Source of the DNA: Saprospiraceae bacterium
GTDB taxonomy: Bacteria > Bacteroidota > Bacteroidia > Chitinophagales > Saprospiraceae
NCBI GenBank assembly: GCA_029212405.1
Contig: JARGNR010000022.1
Location: forward strand, 20,103 to 84,102
Length of the DNA: 64,000 nucleotides
Direction of reading: 5' to 3'
Under the pieces are notes generated by a model. It was given only the letters and a program-made list of their open reading frames with translations. It was not told the origin of the DNA and did no database searches. A program made the translations under genes and the position numbers. This document shows positions 26,204 to 34,663 of the stretch, piece after piece; position 1 is the stretch's first letter, and each line of letters begins with the position of its first letter.

Positions 26204-27088
26204 CTAGGTAAAAATCTTAGGTAAATCAATTAATTGTAAGCCAAATGCTCCAGTGACTGCCAGTTTTTTTTGATCAGGTGACCAAGTCATGTGTGTGGGC
26301 AATAAAGAACTGTCCGTAAGTTTATAACTTTCACTTCCATCGGATCGAATGATCCAAACAGCCATAGGTGTTTTTTCTGTTGGATTCCTTAAAGGTCTTG
26401 TTGAAACGCAAGCCACCCATTGACCATCCGGTGAATATGCTGGGCATCTTCCTTGGCAAGAAACCGAATCACCTTCCTCCAATTCAAAAGATGGACCTTC
26501 AAAATTTGTTTTCCAAAGTCGATTCTCTACTTGATTAAAAAAGCCAGCATGACCAGCAAATACAACATTAGTGTGATCTGGACTCGCTGCCGGTCTTCCC
26601 GCACAAACATGTGGAAATTGGGTAATTTGTACAATGTTCTCATGATTCGTTGGAATCAACCTATAAAGCACTTCATCTCTTTGTACTCCTCCCCTATGCA
26701 AAGAAGCAACAAAAATGGATTTTCCGTCCGCAGCATAACATGGGTGTATCAATTTAATATTCCCTCGAACTGATTCTGGAAGATACAATTGTGACGTTTT
26801 GTTTTCTAGATGATAGACCCAGATCGTTTGATTATCCACATTGTATGCAATTTCACTGCCATCTGGATGCCATGAGGGCCTTTTTGCACCTAAATCAGGA
26901 TTGGTAATGGGCACAAAAGTAGAAGGGCTATTAATATCTACAATGCATATATAACAAGTGTTTTGATCTGCATTGTTTGTAAATGCAATTTTGTCTCCAT
27001 TTGGAGAAAAACTGGGCCACCCTGTAAATCCCTTGTGTAGAAAAGGTGCATTTATTATTGATTCTAATTTTGAAAAATCTCCTTGCAT
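26204..27088 (-). CDS. Cytoplasmic TolB/PD40-type beta-propeller
   Basis: This 294-aa protein is built of PD40/WD40-like repeats: GWPSFSPNGDKIAFTNN, KRPSWHPDGSEIAYNV, IHPCYAADGKSIFVA, AGRPAASPDHTNVVFA, CPAYSPDGQWVACVS and MTWSPDQKKLAVTG. Six repeats fit one closed propeller. Unlike true TolB it has no signal peptide, so it should stay in the cytoplasm. It converges on RidA with only 29 bp between stops and lies just downstream of the exostosin-like glycosyltransferase. The function is unknown; propellers of this type act as binding platforms or, when an active site is present, as lyases or hydrolases. No catalytic set is obvious. Confidence 0.75.
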   Translation of the reverse strand: MQGDFSKLESIINAPFLHKGFTGWPSFSPNGDKIAFTNNADQNTCYICIVDINSPSTFVPITNPDLGAKRPSWHPDGSEIAYNVDNQTIWVYHLENKTSQLYLPESVRGNIKLIHPCYAADGKSIFVASLHRGGVQRDEVLYRLIPTNHENIVQITQFPHVCAGRPAASPDHTNVVFAGHAGFFNQVENRLWKTNFEGPSFELEEGDSVSCQGRCPAYSPDGQWVACVSTRPLRNPTEKTPMAVWIIRSDGSESYKLTDSSLLPTHMTWSPDQKKLAVTGAFGLQLIDLPKIFT

Positions 27089-27091
27089 TCT

Positions 27092-27994
27092 TTATTTATT
27101 ATTGAATACTTGTTTTTTCCAATATTCGAAATAGATTTTCTCATGATTGTATTGGTTCCACTTTTTCTTCATTTCATGATATTTTTCATTCATTGAATCT
27201 TTTGTTACTTCTGACCAATCCTCTACAAACCATGCAGGCATATCGTAAAAGCTTTCCATACTCTTATGTTTCATTATAATAGGAATTCCTCCTAATGCAA
27301 AAGTTTCCCAGTTTCTATGACAATCAAAAGCATTCCCAAAAGGACATACTACAAATTTGTGCCTTCGGATTTCTCTAAAAAAATCCATAACAAATTCCTT
27401 ATCCGTTCTTTGTTCCTCAAAATTCTGCCGTTGAGTCACCCATGGCCCAAGACTATTAAAATAATCAAAACATGGTTGTCGATCTTTAGGATTCGTTTCT
27501 ATGCGGAAGGAGACTAGAATATCTTTTACAACCTCAATATCTTCGTTGACTGCAGAAATTATGTTGCGAACATCACTTTGTGGATGATCATCCATCCTCC
27601 AATGTAAATTTTGAAACCCCATTGGAATAGTGGATACTTTTGGGTGATTACTTACATTATTGTGCGTGTACCAATGAATTATTTTATCAGAAATTTTATT
27701 CGACAACAAATCATTTACACCACGGTCATTCAATCCAGAAATAAGAATATAGGAGGAATCAATATTCGGATCTACTTCGTCAAAAAAACGATCCAAAAGT
27801 TCTGTGGTCACATAAATGACATCTCCTTCTTTCACACACTCAGCCTTGATGCCATTGGGCAATTGAAGAATATATTTATCATTACGTCCTCCAGACATCC
27901 ATCCATGATCTGCGTAATACCGGAACGTGTAAGCACTAATGTAAGGCAAGCTAACAATGTCATCTTTTAATACCTCTTTATCTTTTTTATCCAC
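27092..27994 (-). CDS. Exostosin/RXYLT1-like glycosyltransferase
   Basis: This 300-aa protein has a C-terminal nucleotide-sugar region typical of GT47/RXYLT1-like enzymes: HKFVVCPFGNAFDCHRNWETFALGGIPIIMKH, then WFVEDWSEVT. The F-x-x-CPFGN-x-x-D-x-HR-x-WE motif is the donor-binding signature of this group. The N-terminal part holds ILISGLNDRGVNDLL and ISDKIIHWYTHNN, typical of the first Rossmann domain. There is no signal peptide or membrane anchor, so it is soluble. It lies between the sulfotransferase upstream and the propeller downstream, all on the minus strand, which suggests one transcript that glycosylates and sulfates a common product. Confidence 0.72.
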   Translation of the reverse strand: MDKKDKEVLKDDIVSLPYISAYTFRYYADHGWMSGGRNDKYILQLPNGIKAECVKEGDVIYVTTELLDRFFDEVDPNIDSSYILISGLNDRGVNDLLSNKISDKIIHWYTHNNVSNHPKVSTIPMGFQNLHWRMDDHPQSDVRNIISAVNEDIEVVKDILVSFRIETNPKDRQPCFDYFNSLGPWVTQRQNFEEQRTDKEFVMDFFREIRRHKFVVCPFGNAFDCHRNWETFALGGIPIIMKHKSMESFYDMPAWFVEDWSEVTKDSMNEKYHEMKKKWNQYNHEKIYFEYWKKQVFNNK

Positions 27995-28033
27995 GTTCTA
28001 TTCCCCTTTTATTATGATTTAAACTACATTCAA

Positions 28034-29206
28034 TTAGTCAAACAAAAATTTACCAATTTCATTGAGCTTTTCATATGTCGCATTGGTTTTTAAACATCCC
28101 TCCCGATATGCCATTGAGATATTTAACTTGTCTTCTACAATTTTGAGCAAGGTCTCCAATCTTAATTTTATATGTATGGTTACTTTTTCGTTGGGCTTGG
28201 GATTGAAAATACATTCCCGAATCTGAAAATCTATCCTCCAGGTTGGATTATCTTCTCCAGAAACATCAATTACCAACATCTCTTGATCCAAAGAAGTGGG
28301 AACCTTACTTTCTTGCAAACGAGAATCAAAATGAGCACTTATTTGTTTTACTACAAAGTTTTTTACCTCGTCAGAAATTTCATTTTGATGTTGTGTAAAG
28401 TTGAAATCTTTCCCCACAGTAGAATATCCAACCAATAAAAGCGCTTCATTCATTCGTCGAAATGTTTTTTCCTTAATATGTTTGATGGGCACCAATCTTC
28501 CTTTACCTGTATTATCCTTAATTTTGTTTGAAGATTGCACTTTTAAGTCCCCTCCTCCTGGTCGATGTGCCTCAAACAAATTTAACAACATCTTTTCATC
28601 AAAATCCAATTCTAAGAATTGGAAAAGTTTTGTGAGCGTAGGAATCGTATTTTTTACAATATCCTCATAGTTTACTTCATGAATTTTATAAGAAGTATCT
28701 ATTAGGGCTTTACGTTTTTCTGTTTGGTGGCACCAAAAATTCACTAATCCATCTACCATATTCTTGGGGTTCTTCAACACAAACTCTTCAAACCCAAACC
28801 CTTCAAATCCATATTTTGAAACTTCTAATGCAGAGTGAACAAAATCCAAACAGTCTCGATACAAAAAAATGTATCGTGCATCAGGAAATACAGCCATGAT
28901 TTCATCCAAATGATCAATGGAAGATACAGATTTATCGCACCATATTGGGCTTTTTAGATGAGAACGTACAATATCCTCAACTGTATTTCTAACGTCTGTA
29001 TAAATTCGTTTATCTCCATTCGATGTGGATTGAAATTTACCGTTGTTTAATCTATTAAACACGAGGATCATCTTCTTTATCATAGGACCAAGATGCAATT
29101 CTTGTGGTGCATCAATCAAAGGATGAGCATCCATAATATATTGCAGTAAGGTGGATCCACTTCTTCCAGTACAAATTATAAAGATAGGCGAATATGAATT
29201 GCTCAT
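28034..29206 (-). CDS. PAPS-dependent sulfotransferase
   Basis: This 390-aa protein has the N-terminal 5'-phosphosulfate loop FIICTGRSGSTLLQYIMDAH (starting near residue 9) and the 3'-phosphate-binding segment YIFLYRDCLDFVHSA near residue 113. These are the two hallmark PAPS motifs of sulfotransferases. NYEDIVKNTIPTLTKLFQFL, further along, matches the family's helical lid region. It is somewhat longer than typical bacterial sulfotransferases (about 300 aa) because of an extra C-terminal beta segment after residue 300. No signal peptide is seen. It would add sulfate to a hydroxyl or amine of a metabolite or glycan. A secreted arylsulfotransferase-like gene appears at the far end of the window. 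Confidence 0.85.
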   Translation of the reverse strand: MSNSYSPIFIICTGRSGSTLLQYIMDAHPLIDAPQELHLGPMIKKMILVFNRLNNGKFQSTSNGDKRIYTDVRNTVEDIVRSHLKSPIWCDKSVSSIDHLDEIMAVFPDARYIFLYRDCLDFVHSALEVSKYGFEGFGFEEFVLKNPKNMVDGLVNFWCHQTEKRKALIDTSYKIHEVNYEDIVKNTIPTLTKLFQFLELDFDEKMLLNLFEAHRPGGGDLKVQSSNKIKDNTGKGRLVPIKHIKEKTFRRMNEALLLVGYSTVGKDFNFTQHQNEISDEVKNFVVKQISAHFDSRLQESKVPTSLDQEMLVIDVSGEDNPTWRIDFQIRECIFNPKPNEKVTIHIKLRLETLLKIVEDKLNISMAYREGCLKTNATYEKLNEIGKFLFD

Positions 29207-29373
29207 GTCATTTTCTTTTCATGAAATCCATAGACAAATTGAATCATGTTAAAACTGTTTTTGGGCTTTGCAAACTAATGGCACTTATGTTCCATACTCC
29301 ACTAAGGTAGAAATCTTTTTCAAAAAACAAATTACAGAGCTACTTATGTCATAACTGATTTTTTTTCTACATT

Positions 29374-29381
29374 TAAGTTTG
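29374..29381 (+). promoter_or_regulatory. Candidate Bacteroidota -7 element
   Basis: TAAGTTTG matches the Bacteroidota primary-sigma -7 consensus TAnnTTTG. It lies about 100 bp upstream of the ATG at 29482. No clear -33 TTTG accompanies it, so support is weak. Confidence 0.3.
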
Positions 29382-29481
29382 TAACCCCAATTTTAATTTA
29401 AGATCATCCGCTCCACATTCAGGACTCTCGAATAATCTTTGGTGAGCAAAGTATAGTAAACAAAACAAACAAAAAACAGTT

Positions 29482-30237
29482 ATGGCACAAGCCCCAAGAG
29501 CATTTAACAGAGGCCTTCATTCCAATAGGAACCAGGTATTTTATGGAACAGATGATGGGAGCCAAGATGGTTCTTTCGGAGAATTTCCTGACTTCATCAA
29601 ACACTACGAAAGTGTGGATCAATCCAGAAAAGACGACATTCATATGATCAGTGTTGTCGGAGGTTTATATGGCTTAAATATGATTCCACTATGGAAACCA
29701 AAAAAACTAACCATATTTGATATCAACCCAATGGGTGTGGTTTATTTCACCTTGATCCATAGAGTTTGGACAACTAGTAATAGCGCCCAGCATTTTCTTG
29801 ATCGATTAGAGAATATGGATTACGATGCGAATACAGAAGATGAAAAATTTGTTCAAGAAAATATCAGTTTAAAGGCAAAAGGAACCCTACCTCGTTCCAG
29901 AGGATCAAGCAAACGATCGTTCTACGATAGCTGGAAGTATGCACTTGATAATTTTGAGATCACCAAACAGATTTTATTAGGTCCATTAGAAATCCGGACA
30001 GAGCCAATGGAAAGTGAAAGTTTTAGTGCAATGATTCGAAATCAAAACAATTCTTGGATCTACGCATCAAATATTACACAGTTTCATTTTTTCGATTTGG
30101 AATTTGAAGATCCTTCTAATTGTGTAATGTTACAAATTATACATCCTGAACAACCTCAATTATTGGATATTTCTGAATATGCTGGACAGAAAGTAAAGGT
30201 GAAATTTGAAATACCAATGCGTGTGGAGATTATATAG
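29482..30237 (+). CDS. Unrecognised Rossmann-like (possibly SAM-binding) protein, paralogue 2
   Basis: This 251-aa paralogue of the 24955-25722 product is collinear along its full length. Shared blocks are APRAFNR, FYGTDDGSQDGSFGEF, DDIHMISVVGGLYGLN, LWKPKKLTIFDINP, RTEPMESESF and WIYASNITQFHFF. The main differences lie in a basic, serine-rich middle loop (PRSRGSSKRSF). The strong conservation of the glycine loop and DINP supports a nucleotide- or SAM-binding role. It is divergent from the sulfotransferase gene across a 275-bp gap and is followed by an intrinsic terminator, so it is probably a single-gene transcript. No named function can be given. Confidence 0.6.
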   Translation: MAQAPRAFNRGLHSNRNQVFYGTDDGSQDGSFGEFPDFIKHYESVDQSRKDDIHMISVVGGLYGLNMIPLWKPKKLTIFDINPMGVVYFTLIHRVWTTSNSAQHFLDRLENMDYDANTEDEKFVQENISLKAKGTLPRSRGSSKRSFYDSWKYALDNFEITKQILLGPLEIRTEPMESESFSAMIRNQNNSWIYASNITQFHFFDLEFEDPSNCVMLQIIHPEQPQLLDISEYAGQKVKVKFEIPMRVEII

Positions 30238-30267
30238 TAAAGTCTTTTTTCAAAATAAAGATATAAG

Positions 30268-30299
30268 AGGAGTCCATCAAATGATGAACTCCTTTTTTT
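30268..30299 (+). terminator. Intrinsic terminator after the Rossmann-like paralogue 2
   Basis: AGGAGT pairs with ACTCCT around an inner CAT/ATG helix, directly followed by a run of seven T. It lies 31 bp after the stop and separates this gene from the convergent beta-roll gene. Confidence 0.8.
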
Positions 30300-30336
30300 G
30301 TAAATAGTGTGAGTGTACTCTAGATTTTATTATGGA

Positions 30337-33300
30337 TTACCATAAGCTATTCCAAACTGTTCCATCCCAGACTTTTAATCGATTACTATCTGTAATATCC
30401 ATAATAATAATGCCAGCGTCAGAAGCCCCAAGTCCTACAGGTAAAGTCTGTGGTGTCAATTTGAATAAATCACGAATTGTAACATCAGCATTTAATTCTA
30501 AATCATCATTTTGAAAATCTCCATAAATTAGTGCGTTACCTGCTCCTACAGCTGTATTCTCAATTATTAATTTGTTACTACCTGCTTCGTTTAATCCTGC
30601 ATTATAACCAACAAAAACACAAGCCTCTCCTAAAGCATTTTCTCCGGTTGATGATCCCACATAGGTATTAAATCTTCCAAATTGATTATTGATTCCGGAA
30701 TAAGATCCTAAGTATGTATTTAATTCTCCGTTTACAACTCCTTGACCACTAAATGTACCAACATATGTACTAAAACCAGCTCCTTGATCTGCATTCCCTG
30801 CATAATGTCCTACGTAAACATTGTGTCCAGCATTGAAGTTTGTAAACTCTCCCGCATGATTTCCAATCATTACATTAAATGAATTTGTACCAGCACTTCT
30901 TCCTGCAGAGGCTCCTACCATGACGTTCCCTCCATCTTCTGAAGTAGAATATTGTCCAGCTTTTGCTCCAATTAACGTATTTTGAAAACCAAATATCAAA
31001 TGAGTACCTGCATTAGAACCGACCAAAGTATTATCAAATCCGTTGTTACGATAGCCTGTAGAATCTCCTACAAAAACATTCCAAGCTCCATCAGAATTCC
31101 CATACCCTGACCTAAAACCTAAGGCCGTATTTGAATATCCAGAAGTGGTATTCATCAATCCTTTTGATCCTACCGCAACATTTCTTGTTCCATCCTCTTC
31201 AAGAAACCCGCCTAAACCATTAAAAGCAAGGGCAGAATCTCCTATTGCTACCATATTACTTTTATTTAAATTGTTAACTAAAGCACCATACCCCAGTCCT
31301 ACATTATAAGAAGCGTTTCCTCCCAATAATGCATCATCCCCCAATGCGGTGTTATAACTTCCAGAAGTATTTCCTTGTAATGCTCCTTCACCAATGGCCG
31401 TGTTGTGGCTTCCTGAATTATTCCCTCTCATTGCGTATATTCCGACAGCTGTATTCGAATATCCTCCACCACTATTATTCTCCAGCGTATGTGGTCCAAT
31501 TGCTACATTTGCAAAACCATTTGTCGCATTAAGCATCGCTGAATCCCCAATAGCCACATTTTTGTCTCCACTCATATTTGACCGTAAGGCTTTATTTCCG
31601 ATCGCTACATTATTATTTCCATCTGTATTGTTTTCTAAAGCCAGTGCACCCACAGCTACATTTTCAATCCCATCGTTTAAAATCATTGTATTGAAGCCAA
31701 CTGATGTATTACTGCTTCCAGTATTGCTTCTCATTGCATTCATCCCTACACTCACATTTGAATCTCCTGTATTGGTAAGAGATGATTGAAATCCGACAGC
31801 AGTATTCTGAGCACCTTGCCCAATCTGTAAAGTATAATGTCCCAATCCAGTGTTAAAATTTCCATTATTTTCAAAGAGTGAGCTATCTCCTATTGCAACA
31901 TTCCATGCTCCTGTTGTATTTGACCCTAAAGTTGCTATTCCTAACGCTACATTCGAGTGTCCCGAAGTATTAGCTGTCATTGCTCCTGAACCTATTGCTG
32001 CATTGGAATGGCCTGTATCATTAACTTTCATGGCATCTTTACCTATAGACACATTTTCGTCACCATTATTGGCACGAAGACTGTTGTGACCTAAAGCTAC
32101 ATTTCCACTTCCTGAGTTTAAAAGCAATGAATTCATCCCAACACTCACATTTAAACTACCTGAATTGGTGAGAGATGATTGAAAGCCGACAGCAGTATTC
32201 TGAGCACCTTGTCCAATCTGTAAAGTATAATGTCCCACAGCGGTGTTAAAATTGCCATTATTCTCAAAGAGTGAGCTATCTCCAATTGCAACATTCCAAG
32301 TTCCAGAAGTATTCGACCCTAAAGTTGCTACTCCTAACGCTACATTCGTATGACCGTCGATGTTGGATATCATGGCTCCTGGACCTATGGCTGAATTTGC
32401 ATTGCCTGAGTCATTGAGCTTCAAAGCATTTTCGCCTATAGCAATATTATTATTGCCTTTGTTTTTTTCAAGACTATTCTCCCCCATTCCTATATTGTTA
32501 TTTCCAGTATTATCAAAAAGAGAATTTAAACCAATACTTATGTTGGAATTCCCAGTACTGTTATAAGATGAGCGAAAACCAATTGCAATATTTTCTTCTC
32601 CTTGTGCATTACTAAGAGCTGAATGTCCCAGTCCAGTATTAAAACTTCCAATATTAGTTAACAATGAACTATCTCCAATTGCAATATTATTGGACCCGAT
32701 GTTGTTATACCTTAATGCATTTCCGCCAATTGCAATATTAGTAGATCCAGTAATATTATTTGACATGGCTTGAAAACCAAGGGCGGTATTATCCGAACCT
32801 TCTGTTGTATAATACAAAGATCCACCACCTAATCCTGTATTTCGTTGGCCAGTAGTCAACGAATACATGCATACATCTCCTACAGCAGTAGTTTGTGTTA
32901 TCGGTTCTGTAGAGGAAGTATCTCCTCTCATTGCATCTTTTCCGATGGCAACAATTCCAAATCCTTTAACTATATTTTTTGCGGCTCCGACTCCAACGGC
33001 AACATTATCTGCAAACGTTTTCGAATTTTTCAAAGCATCTTGTCCAATGGCAACATTATCGTAACCTGATATATTTTCTTTCATACTCCCACTTCCAATA
33101 GCTGTATTATTTTGTCCTGAAACATTATTTAGCAGAGCTAGTTTACCTATTGCGACATTGTCCAAACCATTTAAATTTTGGAGTAATGAAGAATCTCCAA
33201 CTGCTACGTTATTCGAACCATCTATATTTGAAGCCATCGATTGCATACCCAAGGCAGTATTAGAATTACCCGTTGAGTTAGCTTGTAAGGAATTATATCC

Positions 33301-34353
33301 CACTGAGGTATTATCATCTCCTTCAGTATTACTTTCCAAAGCAGATGACCCCACAGCAGTATTATTTTTTGCATTCACATTTTTGTACAATGATTTATGT
33401 CCTACAGCAGTATTATCAAAACCATTATAATTAGTTCTCAATGCACGTGATCCGACAGCAGTATTTCGAGATGCATCTGATGGTCCTTCAGGGTCAAATC
33501 CATTGGCAAATAAGGCAGAATCCCCAACAGCTACAATATGACTTGCATTTTTATTATAAAAGAGGGATTGAACTCCGATTGCTGTATTGTGCCCTCCATT
33601 TTCATTAGAAAAAGAAGCAAATGATCCCAAGGCCGCATTGTTTTGTCCATTGCTGTTGCTAGCTAAACTTCCAGAACCTATGGCAACATTTAACGAACCA
33701 CCTTCATTATTGTGCATTGCATTAAATCCAGAAACCGTATTGAAAGAGCCTCCTTGATTATTGGTCATTGCACTATCTCCTACTACTACATTTGCTGCAC
33801 CTGGAGTAGTGGAAGAGCCTGTATTGGCACCTATATAAACAGAATTAAAACTATTGTATGGTTCTAGTGCTAAATCACGCATTGTCCATTGAAGAGTAGA
33901 ATCCAATTCAAACATTATAAGATCAGGATCTATCGAAGGATCAGTATCTACGCATACTTTGGTATCCCCATCTGCATCTGACAAACAGGCGAGACTACCT
34001 ACAACATTTGTGACGATTCTTACAAATTGATTATTTGTCGCGTAACAAAAACATTGTTGATCTACATCATACAATAATAATCCATCTGCGGGATCATTTA
34101 TTGCATCAATTTCTAATGAAGTAAGTCTAGGGATGAGTATACCTCTCTTATCTGATTGAATCTCAAATATTGCAGAAGAGTCTGTACCCGGCGCATCTGG
34201 ATCAAAGGAGATTATTATTTTGGCATCTGGATCTTTACCTAATGCATCTCCTTCGAGTAGTATCTTTTCTTGAGCAGATAAGGTTATTGTTAATAAAGTA
34301 AACGCGAATACATAGAACGTACTTGTGAACCGAAAGCTATTATTTGTCTTCAT
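30337..34353 (-). CDS. Giant exported beta-roll repeat protein (YadA/Hep_Hag head-like repeats)
   Basis: This 1338-aa protein has a signal peptide (FYVFAFTLLTITLSAQ). After an N-terminal module (about residues 30-165), it has dozens of repeats of the form G-x-x-N-T/V-A-V/I-G-x-x-A/S-L-x-x-N from about residue 180 to 1260. These are the repeats that fold as a left-handed parallel beta-roll in the heads of trimeric autotransporter adhesins. The short C-terminus (LKVWDGTVWNSLW) has no YadA anchor, no S74 chaperone and no T9SS tail that I can recognise, so how it is held at the surface is unclear. Residues 556-948 form three 131-aa higher-order units. It converges on the Rossmann-like gene and is divergent from a LytTR regulator. 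Confidence 0.85.
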   Translation of the reverse strand: MKTNNSFRFTSTFYVFAFTLLTITLSAQEKILLEGDALGKDPDAKIIISFDPDAPGTDSSAIFEIQSDKRGILIPRLTSLEIDAINDPADGLLLYDVDQQCFCYATNNQFVRIVTNVVGSLACLSDADGDTKVCVDTDPSIDPDLIMFELDSTLQWTMRDLALEPYNSFNSVYIGANTGSSTTPGAANVVVGDSAMTNNQGGSFNTVSGFNAMHNNEGGSLNVAIGSGSLASNSNGQNNAALGSFASFSNENGGHNTAIGVQSLFYNKNASHIVAVGDSALFANGFDPEGPSDASRNTAVGSRALRTNYNGFDNTAVGHKSLYKNVNAKNNTAVGSSALESNTEGDDNTSVGYNSLQANSTGNSNTALGMQSMASNIDGSNNVAVGDSSLLQNLNGLDNVAIGKLALLNNVSGQNNTAIGSGSMKENISGYDNVAIGQDALKNSKTFADNVAVGVGAAKNIVKGFGIVAIGKDAMRGDTSSTEPITQTTAVGDVCMYSLTTGQRNTGLGGGSLYYTTEGSDNTALGFQAMSNNITGSTNIAIGGNALRYNNIGSNNIAIGDSSLLTNIGSFNTGLGHSALSNAQGEENIAIGFRSSYNSTGNSNISIGLNSLFDNTGNNNIGMGENSLEKNKGNNNIAIGENALKLNDSGNANSAIGPGAMISNIDGHTNVALGVATLGSNTSGTWNVAIGDSSLFENNGNFNTAVGHYTLQIGQGAQNTAVGFQSSLTNSGSLNVSVGMNSLLLNSGSGNVALGHNSLRANNGDENVSIGKDAMKVNDTGHSNAAIGSGAMTANTSGHSNVALGIATLGSNTTGAWNVAIGDSSLFENNGNFNTGLGHYTLQIGQGAQNTAVGFQSSLTNTGDSNVSVGMNAMRSNTGSSNTSVGFNTMILNDGIENVAVGALALENNTDGNNNVAIGNKALRSNMSGDKNVAIGDSAMLNATNGFANVAIGPHTLENNSGGGYSNTAVGIYAMRGNNSGSHNTAIGEGALQGNTSGSYNTALGDDALLGGNASYNVGLGYGALVNNLNKSNMVAIGDSALAFNGLGGFLEEDGTRNVAVGSKGLMNTTSGYSNTALGFRSGYGNSDGAWNVFVGDSTGYRNNGFDNTLVGSNAGTHLIFGFQNTLIGAKAGQYSTSEDGGNVMVGASAGRSAGTNSFNVMIGNHAGEFTNFNAGHNVYVGHYAGNADQGAGFSTYVGTFSGQGVVNGELNTYLGSYSGINNQFGRFNTYVGSSTGENALGEACVFVGYNAGLNEAGSNKLIIENTAVGAGNALIYGDFQNDDLELNADVTIRDLFKLTPQTLPVGLGASDAGIIIMDITDSNRLKVWDGTVWNSLW
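31510..32688 (-). repeat. Three 393-bp (131-codon) higher-order tandem repeat units inside the beta-roll gene
   Basis: Matching landmarks (agctatctcc-type block) occur at 31881, 32274 and 32667, exactly 393 bp apart. Each unit starts with an N-V/I-A-I-GDSSL motif. Units run 32688-32296, 32295-31903 and 31902-31510 in coding order. The second and third are nearly identical over their first 56 codons, which indicates recent duplication. The first and second are most alike in their second halves. Confidence 0.88.
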
Positions 34354-34663
34354 AAATTAGAATGTTGATTGTTTGAGACAAATGTGCAATCAATTTTTTG
34401 CCGAAAGCTAGCATATGATTTATTGGTATACCTACATTATTCATTGGTATTCTTAGTTATTTCATTTGCATTTTGAAGGCTCAAAAACAAATTACTCAAT
34501 AAAACCAACCAACTACTCAGGCAAAGGTCACACTGAAAAAAAACAGGGTTTTTCCTGTGCAAACTACGGGGTGTTAATGTTCATTTACTCATGTATAAAA
34601 GCATATTACTATTTAGTCCTAAATGATTCAAGAATTCCACTTACATTTATTTATAAAAAATAT
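34354..34663. other. 310-bp divergent intergenic region (beta-roll gene / LytTR regulator)
   Basis: The region holds both promoters. Although a reading frame continues upstream of the regulator into this stretch, its translation does not look like protein and I treat it as non-coding. The notable feature is a 15-bp direct repeat with a 21-bp period at 34419-34454. Confidence 0.6.
34419..34454. promoter_or_regulatory. Direct repeat with 21-bp period, candidate LytTR binding site
   Basis: TT(T/C)ATTGGTAT(A/T)C(C/T)T occurs at 34419-34433 and 34440-34454. Paired direct repeats two helical turns apart are the usual arrangement of LytTR-domain targets. It lies between the LytTR gene and the beta-roll gene, so autoregulation or control of the adhesin is plausible. 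Confidence 0.5.

Noticed and set aside
31394..31789. Plus-strand ORF of 131 codons and several shorter ones opposite the beta-roll gene
   Set aside because: They are mirror images of the repeated minus-strand coding sequence. Their translations are low-complexity and have no start context or domain.
31510..32688. Regularly spaced repeats that could look like a CRISPR array
   Set aside because: The repeats are in-frame codons of a long open gene with a 393-bp period, not short identical repeats with unique spacers, and no cas genes are present.
34466..34663. 66-codon N-terminal extension of the LytTR regulator
   Set aside because: The extension has no domain and the receiver starts right after the ATG at 34664. 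The direct repeat just upstream also marks the region as regulatory.
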